From: Subtercola sp. PAMC28395
GTDB taxonomy: Bacteria; Actinomycetota; Actinomycetes; Actinomycetales; Microbacteriaceae
DNA: 64,000 nt
NCBI RefSeq assembly: GCF_018889995.1
Contig: NZ_CP076547.1
Coordinates: 2,852,001 to 2,916,000 of the forward strand
Reading direction: 5' to 3'
Shown: piece after piece, positions 1 to 8,655 of the stretch
Position numbering within the stretch: the stretch's first letter is position 1
Layout: each line of letters starts with the position of its first letter
Notes under the pieces: model-generated
Database searches by the model: none
What the model was told of the DNA's origin: nothing
The model's input: only the letters and a program-made list of their open reading frames with translations
Program-made: the position numbers and the translations under genes

Positions 1-2
1 CC

Positions 3-62
3 GGCGTCAGTCGGGCAGGCGTCAGTCGGGCAGGCGTCAGTCGGGCAGGCGTCAGTCGGTCA
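3..62. repeat. 15-bp tandem repeat over the rsrA stop codon
   Basis: Four consecutive copies of GGCGTCAGTCGGGCA; the last has one change (G to T) and that change creates the TCA that is the rsrA stop on the minus strand. The array therefore begins exactly at the end of rsrA and continues downstream of it. Confidence 0.95.
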
Positions 63-323
63 GAGCGTGACACGAACCTCGGTGTGTGTGCTCTGGATCT
101 CACGGATGCTCAGCAGCACCTGGTCGCGAAGCTGCTCCGGTGCCACCTCTTTGCAGGCGCGCTGCACGGCCTCGGTCAGTACGACACCGATATGAAGCTC
201 AGACGAGCAGTCGCTGCAGTTCTCGATGTGCTCACGGATATCGGCAGCATCGGTGCTGGCGAGTTCGTTGTGCAGGAACTCCTCGAGTTCGGCCTTGGCC
301 TTCGTGCAACCGCAGTCGGTCAT
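60..323 (-). CDS. rsrA: Zinc-binding anti-sigma factor RsrA (ZAS family)
   Basis: An 87-residue protein with the ZAS motif H32-x3-C36-x2-C39 plus N-terminal Cys4 and Cys6. In the family these residues bind zinc and form a disulfide under thiol stress, releasing the partner sigma factor. Its ATG overlaps the sigR stop by 4 nt, so the pair is translationally coupled, and an AAGGAAC-like ribosome site lies within the end of sigR. Length matches known RsrA/RshA proteins. The stop codon is part of a 15-bp tandem array. Confidence 0.93.
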   Translation of the reverse strand: MTDCGCTKAKAELEEFLHNELASTDAADIREHIENCSDCSSELHIGVVLTEAVQRACKEVAPEQLRDQVLLSIREIQSTHTEVRVTL

Positions 324-1108
324 TTCTTCGTTCCTTTCGACACTGCCGCACGCTTGGGTGCGGCTTCCGCCGATGCGGCGGGGTTCGCGGCCTTCACAGC
401 GACTCCCCTGCCCTCGGCGTATTCAGACAAGAGCCCGCGCAGCAGTCGGCGGCCGCGGTGCAACCGGCTCATCACCGTTCCGACGGGGGTCTTCATGATG
501 TCGGCGATCTCCTGGTAGGAGAATCCCTCGACATCGGCCAGGTAGACAGCCAGACGAAAGTCTTCGGGAATGGACTGCAGGGCATCCTTCACCGCGCTGT
601 CTGGCAGGTGATCGATGGCCTCTGCTTCGGCTGAACGGCTCGACGTACCCGTCGCCGTGGCCGACTCGGCATTGCCGAGCTGCCAGTCCTCGAGGTCGCT
701 GGTCGTACCCTGGTAGGGATCACGCTGCTTCTTGCGGTACACGTTGATGAACGTGTTCGTCAGAATGCGATACAGCCAGGCTTTGAGATTCGTGCCCTGC
801 TCGAACTGCGCGAACGCGGCGTAAGCCTTGACGAAGGTCTCCTGCACGAGGTCCTGCGCATCGGCGGGGTTTCGCGTCATCCGGAGCGCGGCACCGTACA
901 ACTGGTCGAGGAACGGAATGGCCTGTTCTTCGAAAAGCGCGCGCGGGTCTGCAGGTGCAGACACAATTGTTGCTGCCCGTGGTTCACTGTCTGGTGATGT
1001 CATCACCGGCAAGTCTACGACGCGCCGCAGCTGCGCGAATGGGGTCGACGACGTCGTTGTGGGTCGCGTATTCGAAGGCCGTTCAAGCACTGTGGATGCT
1101 GTCGCCAT
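320..1108 (-). CDS. sigR: RNA polymerase sigma factor SigR/SigH (ECF, redox stress)
   Basis: Extracytoplasmic-function sigma factor, 262 aa from the chosen ATG. Region 2 is visible around [17 protein letters not shown] and region 4 around [21 protein letters not shown]. The family directs transcription of thioredoxin, mycothiol and protease genes under disulfide stress. The start at 1108 is preferred over an upstream in-frame ATG (1153) because GGAGGAG lies 6-7 nt before it. The protein has a proline/serine-rich N-terminal extension and a Lys/Ala-rich tail of about 30 aa. It diverges from aroA and is coupled to rsrA. Confidence 0.92.
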   Translation of the reverse strand: MATASTVLERPSNTRPTTTSSTPFAQLRRVVDLPVMTSPDSEPRAATIVSAPADPRALFEEQAIPFLDQLYGAALRMTRNPADAQDLVQETFVKAYAAFAQFEQGTNLKAWLYRILTNTFINVYRKKQRDPYQGTTSDLEDWQLGNAESATATGTSSRSAEAEAIDHLPDSAVKDALQSIPEDFRLAVYLADVEGFSYQEIADIMKTPVGTVMSRLHRGRRLLRGLLSEYAEGRGVAVKAANPAASAEAAPKRAAVSKGTKK

Positions 1109-1156
1109 GCGTCTCTCCTCCGAAATCCCATCAATCGCCGATACCCTAGACAACTG

Positions 1157-2653
1157 ATGCTGATCTCGAGATATTCCACACCCGACTTCAATCCGTACGG
1201 CGACGCAGCTCCCCTGCCGCCGAACCCGGACTGGTCTGCTCCGCGCGCGCGCGACAGACTCGCGGCCACGGTGTCGCTACCGGGATCGAAGAGCCTCACC
1301 AATCGAGAACTCGTGCTCTCAGCCCTCGCAGATGCACCGTCTCGCCTCCGTTCCCCGCTCCACAGCCGCGACACGACCCTCATGGTGGCCGCGCTGCGCT
1401 CGCTCGGCGTCACGATCGACGATGTCGCGGGCCCCGGCCGGTTCGGCCCCGACTGGGTCATCACACCGGCAGACGAACTGCTCGGCAGCACGACGATCGA
1501 CTGTGGTCTTGCTGGCACGGTGATGCGATTCCTTCCTCCGGTGTCAGCACTCGCACTCGGTCCCGTCATGTTCGACGGCGACGAGGGTGCCAGAAAGCGG
1601 CCGATGGCGACGACGATCTCGTCATTGCGAGCGCTCGGCGTCGACATCGATTCCGACGGCCGATCCACCCTCCCGTTCACGGTGCACGGAACCGGCCAGG
1701 TCCGGGGCGGAGACGTCACCATCGACGCCTCCTCTTCTTCACAATTCGTCTCCGGCCTCCTGCTCGCTGGCGCACGGTTCACCGAAGGCCTTCGGCTCAC
1801 TCACGACGGCGATCGCCTGCCGAGCATGCCCCACATCGAGATGACCATCGCCGCCCTGGGGGCGCGGGGCGTGAAAGTCGAAACCACAGGCGCCGGCGAG
1901 TGGTCGATCAGCCCCGGAACGATCTCCGCACGTGATGTGGACATCGAGCCAGACCTCTCGAACGCCGCACCGTTCCTCGCCGCAGCCCTTGTCGCCGGTG
2001 GCTCGGTGACCATCGTCGGCTGGCCTTCGGCGACCACCCAGGTCGGCGACGATCTCCTCGACCTACTGCCGCTGTTCGGCGCCGACGTCACGCGCGAGGC
2101 AGATCGGGTCACGGTGACGGGTGGTTCGGGCATCCGGGGCGTGACGCTCGACCTGAGTACCGGTGGCGAGCTCGCCCCCGCCCTCGTGGCGATCGCGGCT
2201 CTGGCCGATTCGCCGAGCACCATCACGGGCATCGGCCACATCAGGCACCACGAGACCGACAGGCTCGCAGCACTTGCCACGGAGATCAACCGCCTCGGCG
2301 GATCGGTGACCGAGCTCGAGGATGGCCTGCGCATCGAACCCCGGCCCCTGCACGGCGGGCTCTGGCAGACGTATCACGACCATCGTATGGCCCACGCCGG
2401 GGCGATCATCGGGCTGGCCGTCGACGAGGTTGTCGTCGAGAACATCGCCACCACCGCAAAGACGCTGCCCGAATTCGCCGAACTCTGGCAGGCCATGGTC
2501 TTCGGCGCGACCGATCGGGGCCAGGCGGTTTCTTCCATCTCTGTCCCGTCCAGCTCTCATTCGCCCAGCCCTCATTCGCCCAGTTCTCTTTCGCCCACCT
2601 CTGCTTCAGTCGACTCTGAGGCGGGCAGCGATGAGAGCGGGGCACCGGCGTGA
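1157..2653 (+). CDS. aroA: 3-phosphoshikimate 1-carboxyvinyltransferase (EPSP synthase)
   Basis: Sixth step of the shikimate pathway: shikimate-3-phosphate plus PEP gives EPSP. Visible motifs are [18 protein letters not shown] (residues 41-58), [34 protein letters not shown] and [13 protein letters not shown]. At 498 aa it is about 60 residues longer than usual. The excess is a Ser/Pro/His-rich tail encoded by four 15-bp repeats. There is no clear ribosome site before the ATG; TACCCT at about 1142 could be a -10. The stop overlaps the rsgA GTG by 4 nt. Confidence 0.95.
   Translation: MLISRYSTPDFNPYGDAAPLPPNPDWSAPRARDRLAATVSLPGSKSLTNRELVLSALADAPSRLRSPLHSRDTTLMVAALRSLGVTIDDVAGPGRFGPDWVITPADELLGSTTIDCGLAGTVMRFLPPVSALALGPVMFDGDEGARKRPMATTISSLRALGVDIDSDGRSTLPFTVHGTGQVRGGDVTIDASSSSQFVSGLLLAGARFTEGLRLTHDGDRLPSMPHIEMTIAALGARGVKVETTGAGEWSISPGTISARDVDIEPDLSNAAPFLAAALVAGGSVTIVGWPSATTQVGDDLLDLLPLFGADVTREADRVTVTGGSGIRGVTLDLSTGGELAPALVAIAALADSPSTITGIGHIRHHETDRLAALATEINRLGGSVTELEDGLRIEPRPLHGGLWQTYHDHRMAHAGAIIGLAVDEVVVENIATTAKTLPEFAELWQAMVFGATDRGQAVSSISVPSSSHSPSPHSPSSLSPTSASVDSEAGSDESGAPA
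2551..2610 (+). repeat. 15-bp tandem repeat in the aroA tail
   Basis: Four degenerate copies of CAGCTCTCATTCGCC encode a Ser-Pro-rich pentapeptide repeat after the catalytic domain of AroA. Confidence 0.9.
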
Positions 2654-3708
2654 GCTGGTGGTCAGACGGCACCGAAGACGAGCCAGACGAATTCGATGAA
2701 TTCGACGAATCGACCATTCGCATCCGGCCCAATCCCAAAGGCAATCGACCCCGCACCAAGACCAGGCCAGAACACGCGAATGCGGTTCGTGGACGGGTGC
2801 TGTCGGTTGATCGCGGTCGGTTCGGCGTGCTGGTGCACGAGAACACTCCAGAAGAGGCCCTGATCACGGCATCCAGGGCCAGAGAGCTGGGCCGTCTGGG
2901 AATCGTCACCGGCGACCGGGTCGATCTCGTCGGCGACACCAGCGGCGCGGAGGGTAGCCTGTCGCGCATCGTGCGGGTCGACGAACGCACCACGCTGCTG
3001 CGTCGGAGTGCGGACGACAGCGATGCCGTCGAGCGCATCATCGTGGCCAACGCCGACCAGATGCTCATAGTCGTTGCCGCAGGCAACCCCGAACCGCGGG
3101 CGAACCTGATCGACCGGTACCTGATCGCCGCGTTCGACGCAGGGCTCGCACCGATCCTCTGCATCACCAAAACCGACGTGGCCGACCCCGAACCGTTTCT
3201 CCGTCAGTTCGACTGCTTCGATCTCGAGATCATCAGCGGCGACAAAGACTCCTTTCCGATTGGTGCACTGAAGGAATTGCTCATCGGGCACACCACTGTG
3301 ACGGTCGGTCATTCGGGCGTGGGCAAGTCGACCCTCGTCAATGCGCTCGTACCAGGAACGGACCGCGCAGTGGGCCGGGTCAACGACGTGACCGGCAGGG
3401 GTCGCCACACCTCATCGTCGACCGTGTGCCTGCGGGTACTTGACGACGACGGAGGTTCGGGCTGGATCATCGACACCCCCGGCGTGCGTTCGTTCGGTCT
3501 GGGACACGTCGACCCCGCCAACATCCTGCGATCATTTGCGAACTACGCCATTCCGGCGGCCACCCTTCCCCCTGAGGCCCAGGGAATCGCCCTCACCCAG
3601 GCTCACGACTGGGAGATCGTCGATCGCATCGCTGCTGGCGAGCTCGGCGAAAGCGGCAAGGCTCGCCTGGAATCGCTGCAGAAGATCATCACCACTCTCG
3701 AGAAGTGA
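2650..3708 (+). CDS. rsgA: Ribosome small subunit-dependent GTPase A (RsgA)
   Basis: Circularly permuted GTPase acting in 30S subunit maturation, 352 aa. The permuted order is visible: G4 TKTD at 173-176, G1 GHSGVGKST at 220-228 and G3 DTPG at 275-278, preceded by an OB-fold region (about 45-120). The N terminus is unusually acidic. The C-terminal zinc-binding Cys/His cluster typical of RsgA is absent: no cysteine follows the GTPase core, although the helical tail is kept. The GTG start overlaps the aroA stop, giving coupled translation. Confidence 0.92.
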   Translation: MSWWSDGTEDEPDEFDEFDESTIRIRPNPKGNRPRTKTRPEHANAVRGRVLSVDRGRFGVLVHENTPEEALITASRARELGRLGIVTGDRVDLVGDTSGAEGSLSRIVRVDERTTLLRRSADDSDAVERIIVANADQMLIVVAAGNPEPRANLIDRYLIAAFDAGLAPILCITKTDVADPEPFLRQFDCFDLEIISGDKDSFPIGALKELLIGHTTVTVGHSGVGKSTLVNALVPGTDRAVGRVNDVTGRGRHTSSSTVCLRVLDDDGGSGWIIDTPGVRSFGLGHVDPANILRSFANYAIPAATLPPEAQGIALTQAHDWEIVDRIAAGELGESGKARLESLQKIITTLEK

Positions 3709-3724
3709 TCACGGCCGGATCGTC

Positions 3725-3730
3725 TAACGT
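3725..3730 (+). promoter_or_regulatory. Candidate -10 box, leaderless hisN
   Basis: TAACGT ends 7 nt before the GTG at 3738, the spacing expected when transcription begins at the start codon. It supports the shorter hisN start and an extra promoter inside the operon. No convincing -35 is seen. Confidence 0.4.
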
Positions 3731-3737
3731 AGAGGGC

Positions 3738-4586
3738 GTGACTTTCTCCCTGAGCGACGACCTCGCCCTCGCACTGCGGCTGGCCGACGCAGCCGACACG
3801 ATCTCGCTGCGCCGCTTTCGTTCCCTCGACCTCGTGGTCGACCAGAAGCCCGATCGAACACCGGTGACGGATGCCGACCGGGCAGTCGAACGTGCCATTA
3901 GAGAGGGTCTCGCTACTGAGCGCACCGGCGACTCGATCCTCGGCGAGGAATACGGCACCGAAGGCGAATCGACGAGGCAGTGGATCATCGATCCCATCGA
4001 TGGCACGGCTAACTTTCTGCGCGGTGTGCCGGTCTGGGCCACCCTCATCGCGCTCGTGATCGACGGCGTGCCCTCTGTCGGAGTGGTGAGCTCCCCGGCT
4101 CTGGGCAAGCGCTGGTGGGCATCCCTCGGCAACGGCGCATGGATGACGGAGAACAGTGCCGGCGGCAGCCCTGTAGACAGCACCGGAGAGGGCAACGGAG
4201 CCGATCCCGGCGCCCTCACTGTAGAACCCCGTCGTCTCGGCGTATCCAAAGTCGCCGACCTTCTGGACGCCTCCATCAGCTACAACAGTCTCAAGGGGTG
4301 GGACGAGGCCGGTCACCTCGATGACCTGCTCCGCCTCAGTCGCAGCGTCTGGCGCACCCGCGCCTACGGGGAGATGTGGGCGTACATGATGGTCGCAGAG
4401 GGCCTGGTCGACGTCGCGGGTGAATACGATCTGCAGCCCTATGACGTCGCCGCTCTCATTCCCATCGTCGAAGAGGCAGGCGGGGTCTTCACAAGCATTG
4501 AGGGAGATCCGGCAATCGGGTCAGGCAGTGCACTTGCAACGAATGGGCTCCTCCACAGCGAAACAGTGCGACTGCTGAAAAGCTAG
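3738..4586 (+). CDS. hisN: Histidinol-phosphatase (inositol monophosphatase family)
   Basis: Dephosphorylates histidinol phosphate in histidine synthesis. In actinobacteria this step is done by an IMPase-fold enzyme encoded beside aroA/rsgA. The metal-site motifs GEEYGTE and IDPIDGTANFLRG and the later GEMWAYMMVAEGLVDVAGE are present. A GTG at 3705 overlapping the rsgA stop is also possible. The GTG at 3738 is preferred because it gives the usual N terminus (TFSLSDDLALALRLAD) and has AGAGGG just upstream. Length is 282 aa, normal for the family. An inositol- or other sugar-phosphatase role cannot be excluded. Confidence 0.85.
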   Translation: MTFSLSDDLALALRLADAADTISLRRFRSLDLVVDQKPDRTPVTDADRAVERAIREGLATERTGDSILGEEYGTEGESTRQWIIDPIDGTANFLRGVPVWATLIALVIDGVPSVGVVSSPALGKRWWASLGNGAWMTENSAGGSPVDSTGEGNGADPGALTVEPRRLGVSKVADLLDASISYNSLKGWDEAGHLDDLLRLSRSVWRTRAYGEMWAYMMVAEGLVDVAGEYDLQPYDVAALIPIVEEAGGVFTSIEGDPAIGSGSALATNGLLHSETVRLLKS

Positions 4587-4682
4587 GCTGTTCCGTGACG
4601 CCCACACTCGCCGTGGGCACGCTCAGACCGAGCTGGCCGAGCACTTGTAGCAACGCACTTCGAGCAAATGGAGCAGCAACGC

Positions 4683-5618
4683 ATGTCACAGATCTACGAC
4701 AACATCACCGACCTCGTGGGCCACACCCCGCTGGTCCGTATCAACAGGCTCACGGCTGGCATCGACGCCACCATTCTGGCCAAGCTCGAGTTCTACAACC
4801 CCGCGAACAGCGTCAAAGACCGCATCGGCGTCGCCATCATCGATGCAGCCGAGAAATCCGGTGCACTGAAGCCCGGTGGCACGATCGTCGAAGGCACGAG
4901 CGGCAACACCGGCATTGCGCTGGCCATGGTCGGCGCTGCCCGTGGCTACAAAGTGATTCTGACGATGCCCGAGACGATGAGCATGGAGCGCCGCGTGGTT
5001 CTGCGCGCCTACGGGGCCGAGCTGGTGCTGACGCCCGGCGCCGACGGCATGAAGGGTGCCGTCGAGACGGCGAACCGCATCGCTGCCGAGACCGAGGGGG
5101 CGATTCTGGCGCACCAGTTCGAGAACGAAGCCAACCCGGCCATCCACCACGCCACCACCGGCCCCGAGATCTGGAACGACACCGACGGCGCCGTCGACAT
5201 CTTCGTCGCCGGTATCGGTACGGGCGGGACCATCACCGGCGCAGGGCACTTTCTTCGAGAGCAGAAGCCGGGCATCCAGATCGTCGGCGTCGAGCCGATC
5301 GACTCGCCCATTCTCAACGGTGGAGCACCGGGCCCGCACAAGATCGCGGGCATCGGCGCCAACTTCGTGCCCGACATTCTCGACCGCGAGGTCTACGACG
5401 AGATCATCGACGTGAGCCTCGACGATTCGATTCGTGTGTCGCGCCAGTTGGCCACCGACGAGGGAATCCTGTCGGGCATCTCGTCGGGCGCCATCATGTG
5501 GGCCGCCCTCGAGCTCGCCAAGAGGCCCGAGAACGCCGGAAAGACCATCGTTGCGATCGTGTGCGACTTCGGCGAGCGGTACGTCTCGTCGGTGCTCTAC
5601 GACGACATTCGTGGCTGA
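4683..5618 (+). CDS. cysK: Cysteine synthase A (O-acetylserine sulfhydrylase)
   Basis: PLP enzyme making cysteine from O-acetylserine and sulfide, 311 aa. It carries the PLP lysine context NSVKDRIG, the substrate loop [13 protein letters not shown], the phosphate-binding loop GTGGTITG and the C-terminal SGISSGA. The ATG at 4683 has GGAG 9 nt upstream; the ATG at 4668 would add five non-conserved residues. cysE follows with an 8-nt overlap, so the two enzymes of the cysteine synthase complex are co-expressed. Confidence 0.96.
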   Translation: MSQIYDNITDLVGHTPLVRINRLTAGIDATILAKLEFYNPANSVKDRIGVAIIDAAEKSGALKPGGTIVEGTSGNTGIALAMVGAARGYKVILTMPETMSMERRVVLRAYGAELVLTPGADGMKGAVETANRIAAETEGAILAHQFENEANPAIHHATTGPEIWNDTDGAVDIFVAGIGTGGTITGAGHFLREQKPGIQIVGVEPIDSPILNGGAPGPHKIAGIGANFVPDILDREVYDEIIDVSLDDSIRVSRQLATDEGILSGISSGAIMWAALELAKRPENAGKTIVAIVCDFGERYVSSVLYDDIRG

Positions 5619-6180
5619 ATCACCGAAGCCTTCGCAGCCCCCCGGCTTCTTCGGTCGCCTCCGCGAAGACCTCGCCGTAGCCCTGCGGCGTGACCCCGCT
5701 GCACGGTCGCGTGTCGAAGTGCTGCTCGGGTATTCCGGCATGCACGCGCTCTGGGCGCACCGCCTGTCGCACCGCCTCTGGCAGCGTGATGGGCTGAAGG
5801 GTCTGGCGCGCCTCGTTTCGCAGTTCGCCCGGTTCCTGACCGGCGTCGAGATCCATCCCGGTGCCACCATCGGCCGTCGGGTCTTCATCGACCACGGAAT
5901 GGGCGTCGTGATCGGCGAGACGGCGGTCGTCGGCAACGATGTTCTCATCTACCACGGCGTGACCCTCGGTGGTACAGGTGCGTCTCACGGGCCCCGCCAC
6001 CCGACAGTCGAAGACGATGTGCTGCTGGGTGCGGGTGCAAAGCTTCTCGGCCCGATCACCATCGGCAGGGGAAGCGCGGTCGGTGCCAATGCTGTCGTAC
6101 TGACGGATGCCCCGCCGCACTCGCTCATCACCGGGGTTCCGGCGGTGGTACGCCCGAGGGTCCATCGTCAGGTGCCGTGA
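5611..6180 (+). CDS. cysE: Serine O-acetyltransferase
   Basis: Acetylates serine to O-acetylserine, the substrate of CysK next door. It is a short-form (EpsC-type) enzyme of 189 aa with left-handed beta-helix hexapeptide repeats: [20 protein letters not shown], then GVTLGGTG, then [20 protein letters not shown]. The GTG start lies inside the end of cysK (8-nt overlap); the first conserved block ([16 protein letters not shown]) begins about 15 residues later. A strong terminator follows. Confidence 0.94.
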   Translation: MAESPKPSQPPGFFGRLREDLAVALRRDPAARSRVEVLLGYSGMHALWAHRLSHRLWQRDGLKGLARLVSQFARFLTGVEIHPGATIGRRVFIDHGMGVVIGETAVVGNDVLIYHGVTLGGTGASHGPRHPTVEDDVLLGAGAKLLGPITIGRGSAVGANAVVLTDAPPHSLITGVPAVVRPRVHRQVP

Positions 6181-6244
6181 GGGTCCCGGTTCCGTGAAGG
6201 CACAGGTTCCACGAATTTACGGAGAGCTCGACCCTTACCGCGGC

Positions 6245-6291
6245 AAAAAAGAACCCGGCCTGCGATGCGATCGCGGGCCGGGTTCTTTTTT
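6245..6291. terminator. Bidirectional rho-independent terminator
   Basis: Stem GAACCCGGCC / GGCCGGGTTC flanked by six A on the left and six T on the right, with a 15-nt loop region. It serves cysK-cysE on the plus strand and the converging NAD operon on the minus strand. Confidence 0.95.
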
Positions 6292-6305
6292 GAGTGTCTG
6301 AACGA

Positions 6306-6473
6306 TCAGACGCGGGTGCGCCCGCCGGTGATGAAGCGCAGCAGGAACACGATCAGGGCGATGACCAGAAGCACGACTCCGACCCAGATCAAGAAGCTCA
6401 GCGACGACGAGATGCCTCCGGTGATGAGCAGCACGATCGCGATGATCGCGATGATCGCAACAAGAATATTCAT
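6306..6473 (-). CDS. Small hydrophobic two-helix membrane protein
   Basis: A 55-aa ORF starting MNILVAIIAIIAIVLLITGG, with a second hydrophobic helix (about residues 27-46) and a basic end FITGGRTRV. GGGAGGG lies about 10 nt before the ATG. It is last in the NAD operon, 51 nt after the cysteine desulfurase gene and just before the terminator. Proteins of this type recur in Microbacteriaceae; no function is known. Its hydrophobic pattern and ribosome site make it a credible gene despite its size. Confidence 0.72.
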   Translation of the reverse strand: MNILVAIIAIIAIVLLITGGISSSLSFLIWVGVVLLVIALIVFLLRFITGGRTRV

Positions 6474-6524
6474 GATGGTGTATCCCTCCCGAGATGTATG
6501 AACGGCGGTGGCCGCGGCCCAATT

Positions 6525-7715
6525 TTACGTTGCGGGTACACCTGTTCGGGGGGGCCTTGCGCCGCCGGAAGGTTCTGGGGTAAGGCCACGAACGGCCAGC
6601 ACGGCCTCATGCACAGCGGCTGCCGCGAGCTGCAGATCGCCAGCGGTCGTGCCGGCGCCGAAAGTGAAACGAACGGCGGTCTGCGCCAGTCCGGGATCGA
6701 TTCCCACCGCCAGGAGAACGTGGGATGGCTCGTCGCTCCCGGCCGCACACGCCGATCCACTCGAGCACACGACACCCCGCCGCTCCAGCTCGAGAAGCAC
6801 TGCCTCACCACTGGTTCTGGCGAAACAGAAAGAGGCGTGGCCGGGCAGCCTCGAGGTCTCGTGCCCGGTCAGCAGGGCATCCGGTACCGTCGACTTCACC
6901 GTGGTGATGAATTCGTCACGGAGTGCCCTCACACGGTGGGCGTCATCTACTCTGGTCTGTTCTGCAAGTGTGAGGGCGGTCGCCAGCCCCACCGCTCCGA
7001 CGACGTTCTCGGTGCCTGAGCGCGCCCCACGCTCCTGCCCGCCTCCGTGGAGAACCGGTTCGAGGGAGAGCCTGCCGCGAACAACCAGGGCGCCGATACC
7101 TTTCGGTGCACCGAGTTTGTGCCCCGAAATCGTGAGAGCATCGAGACCGAGCTGGCGGATGTCGAGATCGAGCCACCCGGCAGCCTGCACCGCATCGGAG
7201 TGCAATGGCACCCCTGCCCGCGCGGCGACAGCGGCGAGTTCGGCAACCGGCTGGACTGTGCCGATCTCATTGTTCGCGAACATGATCGAAGCCAGCGTGG
7301 TGTCGGGCCGCAGTGCGGCGGCGAACCGTTCGGGGTCGACCAGGCCCGTGCCGTCGACCGGCAACAGCGTCACTTCGAACCCGTGGTGACGCCGCAGATA
7401 GTCGCACGATTCGAGCACGGCTTCGTGTTCGATCGGCGTCGTCACGAGGTGTCGCCCCCGTGGGTTCGCCAGGGCGATTCCCTTGAGTGCGAGGTTGTCG
7501 GCTTCGGTACCCCCTGCGGTGAAGATGACTTCGTTCACCCGCGCTCCGAGCAGTCGCGCCACCGTGGCACGGGCCTCCCCGAGCGCCGCCGACGCGCGCT
7601 CCCCCAGCGAATGGGTGCTCGACGGGTTGCCGAAATCTCCCGTGAGGTAGGGCCACATCGCCTCGAGAACCTCGCGCCGTATGGCAGTGGTGGCGGCAGA
7701 GTCGAGGTAGATCAT
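6525..7715 (-). CDS. Cysteine desulfurase (NifS/IscS class I)
   Basis: PLP enzyme that removes sulfur from cysteine for Fe-S assembly, 396 aa. It has the PLP lysine K200 in SGHKLGAPKG, NNEIGTVQP, and the catalytic loop CSSGSACAAG with C323 as the likely persulfide residue. It is 25 nt downstream of nadC in the nad operon. The best inference is that it supplies sulfur for the [4Fe-4S] cluster of quinolinate synthase NadA, the role proposed for nad-linked NifS proteins. A general IscS function is possible. The last 20 residues are Pro/Gly-rich. Confidence 0.93.
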   Translation of the reverse strand: MIYLDSAATTAIRREVLEAMWPYLTGDFGNPSSTHSLGERASAALGEARATVARLLGARVNEVIFTAGGTEADNLALKGIALANPRGRHLVTTPIEHEAVLESCDYLRRHHGFEVTLLPVDGTGLVDPERFAAALRPDTTLASIMFANNEIGTVQPVAELAAVAARAGVPLHSDAVQAAGWLDLDIRQLGLDALTISGHKLGAPKGIGALVVRGRLSLEPVLHGGGQERGARSGTENVVGAVGLATALTLAEQTRVDDAHRVRALRDEFITTVKSTVPDALLTGHETSRLPGHASFCFARTSGEAVLLELERRGVVCSSGSACAAGSDEPSHVLLAVGIDPGLAQTAVRFTFGAGTTAGDLQLAAAAVHEAVLAVRGLTPEPSGGARPPRTGVPAT

Positions 7716-7740
7716 GCGGGGATGCTTCGTGTCGGGGCAT

Positions 7741-8655
7741 TCATACGGTCATCGTCACGTCGAGCCCCAGATCGAGGGCGCGCACGCTGTGTGTCAACGC
7801 ACCGACGGAGATCACGTCGACACCCGTCTGGGCGATCGCAGCAACCGTTCCCAGGTTCACAGAGCCGCTCGCCTCGACGATCGCGCGCCCGGCGACCTGT
7901 TCGACTCCCCGGCGGAGGTCTGTGAGGCCGAAGTTGTCGAGCATGATCGTGTCGACACCACCGGCGAGAACGGCTTCGATCTGGTCGAGCCTGTCGACTT
8001 CGGCTTCGAGGTGCGTGGTGTGCGACAGGGATGCCCGAACCTGCCTCAGCGCTTCGGTGACGCTCAGCCGTCCATCCTGGGTCAGGACAGCGAGGTGATT
8101 GTCTTTTGCCATGACGGCGTCAGAGAGCGAGAAGCGGTGGTTGTACCCGCCTCCAGAGCGCACGGCGTGGCGTTCGAGCACACGGAGGCCGGGCGTGGTC
8201 TTGCGGGTGTCGACGATGCGTGCAGTAGTGCCGGCGACCAGTGCGACGTACTCGGCAGTGAGGGTGGCTATGCCCGAGAGTCGCTGCACGAAATTCAGCG
8301 CGACCCTCTCGGACTGCAGCACGGAGCGGGCGGGGCCCATTACCGTGGCGAGAGTGTCGCCCTTCGCAAACGCCGCGCCGTCTGGCACCTGCACCTCGAC
8401 GACGACCACCGGGTCGAGCAGGGTGAAGGCTGCAGCGAAGACCGAACCGCCGCTGAAGACCCCGGATTCCCGCGCAATGAGAGCGGCGGAGGCACGGGCG
8501 TCGACCGGGATCAGTGTCTGGGACGTGAGGTCGCCCCAGGGGGCGTCTTCGTTCAGCGCCATCGTGACGATGGGCGTGATCTGCAACGGGGTGAGTGCGC
8601 TGCTGAGCTGGCCGATGGGTGCGGACGAGGTCGTCATGGTGTTCGAGGTGCTCAC
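7741..8655 (-). CDS. nadC: Nicotinate-nucleotide pyrophosphorylase (carboxylating)
   Basis: Quinolinate phosphoribosyltransferase, converting quinolinate and PRPP to nicotinate mononucleotide. Motifs are NEDAPWGDLTSQ, RKTTPGLRVLERHAVR, GGGYNHRFSLSDAVMAKDNH and GVDVISVGALTHS. The GTG at 8655 overlaps the nadB stop by 4 nt, giving 304 aa. An internal ATG at 8637 would start six residues later and is the alternative. Third gene of the nadABC set. Confidence 0.95.
   Translation of the reverse strand: MSTSNTMTTSSAPIGQLSSALTPLQITPIVTMALNEDAPWGDLTSQTLIPVDARASAALIARESGVFSGGSVFAAAFTLLDPVVVVEVQVPDGAAFAKGDTLATVMGPARSVLQSERVALNFVQRLSGIATLTAEYVALVAGTTARIVDTRKTTPGLRVLERHAVRSGGGYNHRFSLSDAVMAKDNHLAVLTQDGRLSVTEALRQVRASLSHTTHLEAEVDRLDQIEAVLAGGVDTIMLDNFGLTDLRRGVEQVAGRAIVEASGSVNLGTVAAIAQTGVDVISVGALTHSVRALDLGLDVTMTV

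Noticed and set aside
4686..5948. 420-codon minus-strand frame opposite cysK/cysE
   Set aside because: Product has no motif; the plus-strand genes carry all catalytic residues.
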